Origin: JBGPJM01 sp041485385 | Lineage (GTDB): Bacteria; Planctomycetota; Phycisphaerae; Phycisphaerales; UBA1924 | Length of the DNA: 6,188 bases | Direction of reading: 5' to 3' | Assembly (NCBI GenBank): GCA_041485385.1 | Contig: JBGPJM010000259.1 | Span: 1-6,188 of the forward strand | Shown here: positions 1-5,899 of the stretch, one piece after another | Layout: each line of letters starts with the position of its first letter | How positions within the stretch are numbered: the stretch's first letter is position 1 | The notes under the pieces: generated by a model | Told to the model about the DNA's origin: nothing | What the model saw: only the letters and a program-made list of their open reading frames with translations | Databases searched by the model: none | Made by a program: the position numbers and the translations under genes

Positions 1-127
1 CGATGACCAGTACCCGCTCACCATCGCGGATGACCCGCTTCTGCAGCTTCACCAGCTCGATCTGCAGTTCCCTGAGGCGCCGTCGGTACGCGCGGCGGGC
101 GTGCTTGGAGGTGTCGTTCTTGTCCAT
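1..127 (-). CDS. ppk2: Polyphosphate kinase 2 (PPK2), N-terminal fragment cut by the window edge
   Basis: Enzymes of this family transfer phosphate between inorganic polyphosphate and nucleotides in the cytoplasm. Reading the minus strand from the ATG at 127-125 gives 42 residues beginning MDKNDTSKHARRAYRRRLRE. They continue into LQIELVKLQKRVI and GERVLVI, the segment that in PPK2 leads directly into the Walker A loop (FEGRDAAGK type). That loop would begin just beyond base 1 and is not visible. A GAGGT about 9 bases upstream of the ATG is a good ribosome binding site, and no in-frame ATG, GTG or TTG was seen in the roughly 70 bases upstream. The basic, helical N-terminus fits the usual PPK2 lead-in. 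The reading frame is intact as far as it can be followed. Family assignment is fairly secure; the PPK2 class and substrate preference (ADP, GDP or AMP) cannot be told from this fragment. Confidence 0.85.
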   Translation of the reverse strand, partial: MDKNDTSKHARRAYRRRLRELQIELVKLQKRVIRDGERVLVI

Positions 128-233
128 GAGTCTGTGACCTCGCGGCCCCGGACGGGCGGCCGATCGGGGGGACAGTAGCCCCGCACTCCTCCTGGGTACC
201 CCGGCACTCCGTGGAGGCCCAGCACCGGGATGC
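128..233. other. Intergenic region between the helical protein gene and ppk2
   Basis: This 106-base stretch separates two minus-strand genes. It holds the GAGGT ribosome binding site for ppk2 near 137-141 and a short GGGTACCC palindrome at 194-201. No convincing terminator (stem plus T-run) was found, so read-through from the upstream gene into ppk2 is possible. The open frame crossing it encodes Pro/Gly/Arg-rich sequence with no protein-like pattern. Confidence 0.4.
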
Positions 234-788
234 TCACTCCGTCCTCCTCATCCGCCGACGAATCCTCTGCGCCGCTTCAGCCACGCTCGCAGGACTGCTG
301 TCAACCTCCAAAATCGACGCATACGTGAATTCATCCTGTTCTGGCAGCTGCGACGCCTCGGCGTTTCGCTGCGCGAGACCAAGTAACTGTTCGCATACCC
401 CATGCTCCCCCATTTCCGCCATGACCTCGGCCAGTTTCAAAGCCGGACCGACGGAATGCGGAAGCCGCGTGAGGGCCTCCTCAAGCCATTTCCGGCTTAC
501 GTGCGGATCGGGGTTTCCCAAGAATTCGACCAGCGATTGTTTCATGTAGTAGGCGAGACCGACGTCCACATCGTCGTTTCCCAGTTCAATTACTTGGTTC
601 AGGTATCTAATCGCCAGCTCGCTGAGCTCATTGTCTGACCAGTAGTATCTTGTGTAGTGAGCAAGAAATACCGCTCCGGCTGCTGACCCCAACTCGGCCT
701 CTCTGACCAAGAGCCGACGAAAGTGGTCTTCGCCTCCATTCGGTTGGAAGCCAGTCAGCTCTCGTTCAAGTTCGCTCCGCGTCAGCAT
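234..788 (-). CDS. Hypothetical all-helical, TPR-like protein (184 aa)
   Basis: I do not recognise this protein. From the ATG at 788-786 it runs 184 residues to a TGA at 236-234. It has the heptad-like spacing of paired amphipathic helices, for example ELAIRYLNQVIELGNDDV, then VSRKWLEEALTRLP, then PALKLAEVMAEMGEHG. This is typical of TPR or Sel1-type repeats, or of small helical immunity-type proteins. There is no signal peptide, membrane segment or catalytic motif; the C-terminus is basic (RIRRRMRRTE). The ATG at 788 is preferred because GGAAG lies 8 bases upstream. The ATG at 806 (adding MLEEPE) is the next choice. The frame stays open up to 974, but that extension is Pro/Ala/Arg-rich and unlike the rest. 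The gene is about 50-53% GC with mixed third positions, against roughly 70% for the helicase gene, which suggests separate ancestry. It lies upstream of ppk2 in the same direction and diverges from the helicase. A role in scaffolding or toxin immunity would be a guess. Confidence 0.65.
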   Translation of the reverse strand: MLTRSELERELTGFQPNGGEDHFRRLLVREAELGSAAGAVFLAHYTRYYWSDNELSELAIRYLNQVIELGNDDVDVGLAYYMKQSLVEFLGNPDPHVSRKWLEEALTRLPHSVGPALKLAEVMAEMGEHGVCEQLLGLAQRNAEASQLPEQDEFTYASILEVDSSPASVAEAAQRIRRRMRRTE

Positions 789-877
789 CTCTGGTTCTTC
801 CAGCATCCATGGTGCGGCTGGGAGTGACCCTGCCGCCGGCGCAGCGTGGAGTGTATGAACAGCCCGCGGATCCGAAG

Positions 878-896
878 TTTGCATCACCGCTGCAAA
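878..896. promoter_or_regulatory. Dyad TTTGCA-N7-TGCAAA, possible operator
   Basis: A perfect 6-base inverted repeat with a 7-base spacer lies between the two divergent genes, about 125 bases before the helicase start and 90 bases before the helical protein start. Its size and AT-rich arms in GC-rich DNA resemble a binding site for a dimeric repressor, but no regulator is encoded in the window. No clear -35/-10 pair was recognised near it on either strand. The functional call is inference. Confidence 0.25.
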
Positions 897-944
897 ACCC
901 GGAAACCGCGCGCCCGGCCCGAGCGTAGTGCCTACTAACGTGCG

Positions 945-964
945 CCCGCCGCGCCGACGGCGGG
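945..964. repeat. GC-rich inverted repeat (7-bp stem, 6-base loop)
   Basis: CCCGCCG at 945-951 pairs perfectly with CGGCGGG at 958-964 around the loop CGCCGA, and a G-run continues to 968. It lies about 60 bases upstream of the helicase start, so it would probably fall in the leader transcript. No T-run follows on the plus strand, and on the minus strand the bases after the stem are also GC-rich, so it does not look like an ordinary intrinsic terminator. In DNA this rich in GC such a stem can arise by chance. Confidence 0.3.
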
Positions 965-1021
965 GGGGTCGCAATACCGCACCCCAACCCGAAAGTAGAC
1001 TCCGTTCCCACGAGCACCCCC

Positions 1022-4000
1022 ATGCCCGAGCCTTCCAACCGCGTACTTCAGAAGATGCTCGACCGCCTGTTCGGGGCGATCACCAGCGGCCCGAGCCTCA
1101 ACTGTCGGCCTCACTCCAGCCGCCAGCGGGTCGACCTCACCCATCTCTCCAGGTTGGCCGACCTGTCCCCGGCCTCGGTCCTGCGGGAGATCCTCGGCGA
1201 CAAGGGCATCGCGACGATCGCGGCCAAAGTCCCGGCCCCGCCGCCGGCGCAGCGGGCGGGGATGCGCCGATTCGGCGGCCGCGCGCCCGAGCCGGATGCA
1301 ACCGAGACCGACGCTCTGGCCGAGGGCGATCCCCCGCCGCCGAAGGCCGCCCCCTCCTCCTCATCTCCCCTCAGCGACGCCCCGCCCCTCCATGACCCCC
1401 CCGCCTCGCGCCCCGATCCCAACGAGCCCGAGGCCCTCCGCGCGGCCCGCCGCGCCTGGTCCGAGCAGCAGGCCCTCCTCGCCAAGCTCCGCGTCATCGC
1501 CGGCGAAGCCCGGACATACGAAGAAGACACCGGCGTCTACGTGCTCAACATCGGCTTCCCGCTCCTCAGCCTGCCCCCCGGCATGGCCGGCGGAGCCGCA
1601 TGGGGCGGAGCAGGGGGGGGCCGGGGGGCCGCGGGCGAGCCCGGATCCAAACGCATCCTCGCCCCCATCGCGTTCATCCCCGTCTCCCTCACCATCAAGA
1701 TGGGCCCGACGCCCTCGGTGGAGATCGAGTGCAAGGCCTCCGAGATCGACCGCGTCAGCCCCAACCAGGCGCTCCTCTCCTGGCTCGAGCAGCAGACCGG
1801 CCGCAAGCAGCCCACCGACCTCTTCGCCGACGAGGAAGGCAGCAACCCCTGGCGCGAGCTCCGCGAGCTGGTGCGCCACGTCTGCGAGACCTTCAAGATC
1901 ACACCACCGGCCCTCTTCGAAGCCCCGGCTCTCCCGGAGTCGATCCCCCTGACCGGCTCGCCGCGCACCGACGAGGGGACGCCGGGAGGCGCGGGGGCGG
2001 GGGCGGCCGTGCTCGCCTGCGCGGTGCTGGGGCTGTATCCGGTGGCGAACCAAGGACTCATCCAGGACACCCAGGCGATGCTGGAGGAGCCGACCCTCGA
2101 CGGCCCCGTCGCCTCCTTCGTGCGAGCGGATGTCCGCCTGGACCCCCCCTCCCCAGTCCCTTCCTCTCCGACGGCGTCCCCCGCAGCCGCCGCATCCGGC
2201 CCGGGAGCGGACGCCAGACCCGACGGCGCAGTGCGCCCGAAGAGCCCCCGCTCCTTCCCCGATGAGCGCCTGGTCGCCGTCGCGGATCCGTGCCAGTCCC
2301 GAGCCGTCGCTCTGGCCCGCCGATGCCGGGCCCTGGTCATCCACGGCCCGCCTGGCACGGGCAAGAGCCAGACCATCACCAACATCATCGGCGACCACCT
2401 CTCCCGCTCCGAGCGCGTCCTCTTCGTCTGCGACAAGCGCACCGCCCTCGACGTCGTCTCCAACCGGCTCGAGCACCTGGGCCTGGGGCGCCTGTGCGCG
2501 CTCGTCCACGACCCGCAGCGCGACCAGCGCGACCTCTACATGAACATCCGCGAGCAGCTCGAGGCCCTCGCCGATACCAAGACCACCGCCCGCGCCGAGC
2601 AGGAGCTGGCCCGCGTCGACGAGGAACTCGCCTCCCTGCACGGCGAGCTCACGCAGCGCCATGTCGAACTCATGACCCCCGCCCCCGGCGGCGAGCCCCC
2701 GTTCCACGACCTCGTCGGCCAGTGGCTCGCCATCACCTCCGCGCGCGACGGCCTCGATCAGGGCGCCGCGACCCTCGACCCAGCCTCCCTCCGCGGCGTA
2801 ACCTCGCGCCGGCTCGACGCCCTCCACCTGGATATCGCCACACTCCTGCGCCGGGCCGACGAGGTCGCCTTCGCCGCCAACCCATGGGCGAGGTGCTCGA
2901 CATTGGGTCTGGACGACTTCCTGGCCCGGCCCGCGCAGGTGGTGCGCAGCGCCGTCGCGGCATGCGTCGAGGCCGCGGGCGAAGCCGACGCGTCACGGAG
3001 CGCGTCCATCCCCTTCTTCGTTCCGGCAGTGAGCCTCGAGCAGCAGGCGGCAGTCCGCGCCCGCCTCGCCGAGGACATGGAGCGGGCGATCTCCCAGGCA
3101 CCCGCGCCCCGCCGGGCCCTGTGGGCGGCGCGCCCGCCGGAGGCGATCGAGGCGTCGCGCCGGCAGATGGAGTCGCTCCGGCCACAGATCGATGCCCTCC
3201 GCGCCGGAGCCCCCGATGCGGAACTGACGATGCTGCTCCGGTCGTCGCCTCCGGATGCGCCGGAACTGGCCCGCCAACTGAGCCACGTCGAAACGTACCT
3301 CAGCGTGGCACGGAAGTGGTACGGGTTCTTGAGCCTCTCAACGCGGCACGCGGGCGCCAAGGTGCTCACCCGCTACGGGCTGGAGTTGAGCGTTGAGAAC
3401 GCCCAGCGCGTCCGCACCTTCCTCGTCAGTGTGCGCGCGATGTTCGTCCTGCGCGATGTCCTGGAGCAATGGCAGGCCCCCCCCTCCCCCGCCTCCCCCA
3501 CCTCCCCTCCCTCTCACGCCCCCGCCCCGGCCCCATCCTCCTCCGGCGTCGTCGCACCCGCGGCCACCGCGCTGCCGGATCACCTCGAGCTCGGCCGCGC
3601 CGTCGCCGATACGGCCCTCATCCTCGACATCCTCGCCCGCACCCACAAGGACGCATCGCTCGCCGGGATGTACCCCGCCGTCTGCGCATCGCTGTCTGGC
3701 ACCGATACCTCCGGTCTGGTCGCCGGCCTCGCCGGCTCCGCCCCGCGCGCCGGCGCCCTTGCGAGGCTCGAGCGGGCCGTCGACTCCAGCGCCCTCTTCG
3801 ACCGCGCCTGGCAGGACAAGGCCTTCACCCTCTGGCGTCGCGGCCGCGCTGAGGATGCCGCGGCCGACACGATGCGGGCCCTCGAATCGTCGCTCAACTC
3901 GCTGGAGGACGTCCTCCGCGTCCGCGACGGGCTGTCCAGGCTGCCCGCCCCGATCAGCGAGGCGCTCCGCCGGCTCGTCGCCGCTTCGACCCCGGCCGAA

Positions 4001-5899
4001 GAGAGCCTCGCCTCCCTCCGCCAGGCGGTCCTCGCGGCCGAGATCGCCGCGCGACTCGAATCCGCCCCGGCGCTCCGCACCCTCGACGCCAGGCGCATGC
4101 AGACCATCTTCGAGCGCTACCGCCAGCTCGAGCAGAAGAAGACCGCCTTGGTGCGCGACACCATCCTGCACCGCTGGGTCACCCGCCAGAAGGAGCGCCT
4201 CCTCGCCACCACCGGCTCGCGCCTCAACTCCTCCGGGGCCGACCTGCGCCGCCGCCTCACCACCCGCGGCAAGAAGGCCATGCGCCTCCGCCAGGTCGTC
4301 GCCTTCGGCGCAAGCATGGAGGGCGGCGACCCGCTCATGGACCTCCGCCCGGTCTGGATGGCCAGCCCCGAGACGGTCGCCCAGATCTTCCAGCGCCGCC
4401 CCCTCTTCGACGTCGTCATCTTCGACGAGGCCTCGCAGTGCCGCCTCGAGGAAGCCCTCCCCGTGCTGACCCGCGCCGGCCGCGTCGTCATCGCCGGCGA
4501 CCCCAAGCAGCTCCCGCCCACCCGTTTCTTCGAGTCCGCCATCGCCGGCAGCGACCCCGACGAGATCCACACCGAGCAGCAGCTCTTCGAGGTCCACCAG
4601 GGCGAGATCGAGGACCTCCTCGGCGCCGCCCTGAGCCTCGACCTGGAGCGCTGCTACCTCGATGTGCACTACCGCTCGCGCAACTCCGACCTGGTCGCCT
4701 TCAGCAACCAGCAGTTCTACGGCTCGCGCCTCCAGCCCATCCCCGGCCACCCGCGCAACCGCACCCGCTACGCCCCCATCTCCATGTACCGCGTCGACGG
4801 CGTCTACGACAAGCGCACCAACATCGCCGAGGCCGAGCAGGTCTGCCGCATCATCCGCGACCTCCTCCGCCGCGCCGACCCCCCCACCATCGGCGTCGGC
4901 TGCTTCAACCTCACCCAGCGCGACCTCATCATCGACAAGCTCGACGAGCTCGCCTCCCAGGACCCCGACTTCGCGCCCCGCCTCGCCGCGGCCAGGAACC
5001 GTCGCGGCCACGGAACCTTCGAGGGCCTCTTCGTCAAGAACCTCGAGAACGTCCAGGGCGATGAGCGCGACCACATCATCATCTCCACCACCTACGGCCC
5101 GGACCCCGCCGGCAAGTTCTACAAACGCTTCGGCCCGCTGGCGATGCCCGGCGGCGGCCGCCGGCTCAACGTGCTCGTCACGCGCGCCCGCTGCGAGGTG
5201 CACCTGGTCACCTCCATCCCGCGCGAGGCCTACCTCGCCCTGCCCCCCATCCCCGAGGGTCAGACCGCCGGCGGCGGATACCTCCTCTTCGCCTACCTCA
5301 ACTACGCCGAGCAGCTCGCCGCCCGCTACGAGCTGGCGTACGCGGCCAGCACCGGGCCCGACGATGCGCTGATCGCGCTCACAGAAGCGCCGCCCGCCTC
5401 GACCGATACGCCCGATGACGCCGCGCACACCCCAACCGACCGGCCACCAGCGGTGAGCATCTTCGACACGGCCACCCCCTCACCGCTCGCCGAGGCCCTT
5501 GCGCACCGGCTGGCCACGCCCGGAGGCGTCGGCGGGACCGGGGTGGGAGGGGGTGGCGGGGGAGGGGGGGTTGCCAGCGACGTCTACTGGGGCAACGACG
5601 GCTTCTGCGTCGACCTCGCCCTGCGCCACCCGGCACGGATGGAGGATGTCACCATCGGCGTCCTCTGCGACAGCTCCCGCTTCGCCCTGGCCGATGACCC
5701 CGTCGAGTGGGACGTCTTCCGCACGTCCATCCTCGAAGGCCAGGGCTGGACCCTCCACCGCGTCTGGTCCCCCTCCATCTTCCACGACCTCCGCGGCTGC
5801 ACCGAGTCAATCCTGAAGCGCGCCGCCGCCGCCGAGCGAGCAACCGACGACCCCGACACGATCCGCGTCAAGCGCCCCCCCGACCACAACCCCCGATAG
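1022..5899 (+). CDS. DUF4011 / SF1 helicase / Vsr-like nuclease fusion protein (Hhe-like), candidate anti-phage defence protein, 1625 aa
   Basis: This is a predicted cytoplasmic, ATP-driven nucleic-acid helicase fused to a nuclease-fold domain. Residues ~5-60 and ~140-350 look like DUF4011: LNCRPHSSRQRVDL near the start, then YEEDTGVYVLNIGFPLL, APIAFIPVSL and AVLGLYPVANQGLIQD. The SF1 (Upf1-like) core follows. Q425 is the Q motif (DPCQSRAV). GPPGTGKSQ with K448 is Walker A. DEAS at 1135-1138 is Walker B/motif II. GDPKQLPPT at 1159-1167 is motif III, HYRS at 1216-1219 motif IV, VQGDERD at 1344-1350 motif V and RRLNVLVTRAR ending at 1390 motif VI. All key ATPase residues are present. An insert of ~600 residues between Walker A and motif II is mostly helical, with a coiled-coil stretch near 520-550; long inserts here are normal in this family. 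Residues ~1487-1595 match the Vsr/MTES_1575 fold (FCVDLAL, D1531; WDVFRTSILEGQGW; HRVW), but the usual E and H of ECDG-x-x-YH are L1548 and A1555. The ATG at 1022 is the only start candidate after the in-frame TAG at 926; no clear Shine-Dalgarno sequence precedes it. Domain calls are firm; a defence role is inferred from the published Hhe architecture. Confidence 0.9.
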   Translation: MPEPSNRVLQKMLDRLFGAITSGPSLNCRPHSSRQRVDLTHLSRLADLSPASVLREILGDKGIATIAAKVPAPPPAQRAGMRRFGGRAPEPDATETDALAEGDPPPPKAAPSSSSPLSDAPPLHDPPASRPDPNEPEALRAARRAWSEQQALLAKLRVIAGEARTYEEDTGVYVLNIGFPLLSLPPGMAGGAAWGGAGGGRGAAGEPGSKRILAPIAFIPVSLTIKMGPTPSVEIECKASEIDRVSPNQALLSWLEQQTGRKQPTDLFADEEGSNPWRELRELVRHVCETFKITPPALFEAPALPESIPLTGSPRTDEGTPGGAGAGAAVLACAVLGLYPVANQGLIQDTQAMLEEPTLDGPVASFVRADVRLDPPSPVPSSPTASPAAAASGPGADARPDGAVRPKSPRSFPDERLVAVADPCQSRAVALARRCRALVIHGPPGTGKSQTITNIIGDHLSRSERVLFVCDKRTALDVVSNRLEHLGLGRLCALVHDPQRDQRDLYMNIREQLEALADTKTTARAEQELARVDEELASLHGELTQRHVELMTPAPGGEPPFHDLVGQWLAITSARDGLDQGAATLDPASLRGVTSRRLDALHLDIATLLRRADEVAFAANPWARCSTLGLDDFLARPAQVVRSAVAACVEAAGEADASRSASIPFFVPAVSLEQQAAVRARLAEDMERAISQAPAPRRALWAARPPEAIEASRRQMESLRPQIDALRAGAPDAELTMLLRSSPPDAPELARQLSHVETYLSVARKWYGFLSLSTRHAGAKVLTRYGLELSVENAQRVRTFLVSVRAMFVLRDVLEQWQAPPSPASPTSPPSHAPAPAPSSSGVVAPAATALPDHLELGRAVADTALILDILARTHKDASLAGMYPAVCASLSGTDTSGLVAGLAGSAPRAGALARLERAVDSSALFDRAWQDKAFTLWRRGRAEDAAADTMRALESSLNSLEDVLRVRDGLSRLPAPISEALRRLVAASTPAEESLASLRQAVLAAEIAARLESAPALRTLDARRMQTIFERYRQLEQKKTALVRDTILHRWVTRQKERLLATTGSRLNSSGADLRRRLTTRGKKAMRLRQVVAFGASMEGGDPLMDLRPVWMASPETVAQIFQRRPLFDVVIFDEASQCRLEEALPVLTRAGRVVIAGDPKQLPPTRFFESAIAGSDPDEIHTEQQLFEVHQGEIEDLLGAALSLDLERCYLDVHYRSRNSDLVAFSNQQFYGSRLQPIPGHPRNRTRYAPISMYRVDGVYDKRTNIAEAEQVCRIIRDLLRRADPPTIGVGCFNLTQRDLIIDKLDELASQDPDFAPRLAAARNRRGHGTFEGLFVKNLENVQGDERDHIIISTTYGPDPAGKFYKRFGPLAMPGGGRRLNVLVTRARCEVHLVTSIPREAYLALPPIPEGQTAGGGYLLFAYLNYAEQLAARYELAYAASTGPDDALIALTEAPPASTDTPDDAAHTPTDRPPAVSIFDTATPSPLAEALAHRLATPGGVGGTGVGGGGGGGGVASDVYWGNDGFCVDLALRHPARMEDVTIGVLCDSSRFALADDPVEWDVFRTSILEGQGWTLHRVWSPSIFHDLRGCTESILKRAAAAERATDDPDTIRVKRPPDHNPR
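1232..1426 (+). other. Low-complexity Pro/Ser/Ala-rich insert within the DUF4011 region
   Basis: Residues ~71-135 of the large protein are dominated by Pro, Ala and Ser (PAPPPAQRAG, then GDPPPPKAAPSSSS, then DAPPLHDPPASRPD). They separate the short N-terminal conserved piece from the rest of the DUF4011-like domain. This looks like a disordered, variable linker. Confidence 0.7.
1574..1651 (+). other. Gly/Ala-rich insert with an 8-G tract inside the DUF4011 domain
   Basis: Residues ~185-210 (PPGMAGGAAWGGAGGGRGAA and onward to K210) interrupt two conserved strands, NIGFPLL and APIAFIPVSL, that are normally close together. The DNA has eight consecutive G at 1613-1620 and six more at 1623-1628. 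The reading frame is kept. It is a probable surface loop expanded by slippage-type mutation. Confidence 0.7.
2138..2248 (+). other. Pro/Ala/Ser-rich linker between DUF4011 and the helicase core
   Basis: Residues ~373-409 (DPPSPVPSSPTASPAAAA, then SGPGADARPDG) sit between the end of the DUF4011-like part and the Q motif (Q425). They form a domain-boundary linker with no expected fold. Confidence 0.7.
3476..3571 (+). other. Pro/Ala/Ser-rich linker with an 8-C tract inside the helicase insert
   Basis: Residues ~819-850 (APPSPASPTSPPSHAPAPAP, then SSSGVV) break the long helical insert between Walker A and motif II. The DNA is a run of C-rich triplets starting with eight consecutive C at 3477-3484. 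The flanking helices on both sides look continuous with the rest of the insert, so this is probably an exposed hinge. Confidence 0.7.
5522..5572 (+). other. Poly-glycine segment inside the nuclease-like domain
   Basis: Residues 1501-1517 are almost all glycine, including eight consecutive Gly at 1509-1516, encoded by a G-rich stretch with seven G at 5564-5570. It lies between SPLAEALAHRL and DVYWGNDGFCVDLAL. In Vsr/MTES_1575-type domains that position usually holds the strand leading to the catalytic Asp. This either replaces that strand or lengthens the loop before it. Confidence 0.7.

Noticed and set aside
211..638. Plus-strand open frames (112 and 78 codons) opposite the helical protein gene
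   Set aside because: Cys/Ser-rich or unpatterned translations overlap the better supported minus-strand gene with amphipathic helix spacing.
789..974. N-terminal extension of the helical protein up to an ATG at 974
   Set aside because: The extra 62 residues are Pro/Ala/Arg-rich, lie in the higher-GC intergenic DNA and include the hairpin. The ATG at 788 has a better ribosome binding site and the protein-like pattern begins there.
1361..2827. Minus-strand open frame of 488 codons opposite the Walker A region
   Set aside because: Low-complexity composition and no motifs. The plus strand here has clear DUF4011 and Walker A motifs, so this frame is a shadow.
3338..5428. Long minus-strand open frame (696 codons) opposite the helicase gene
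   Set aside because: It is Gly/Ala/Glu/Val-rich with no domain pattern. It is the expected antisense shadow of a GC-rich gene whose codons nearly all end in G or C.
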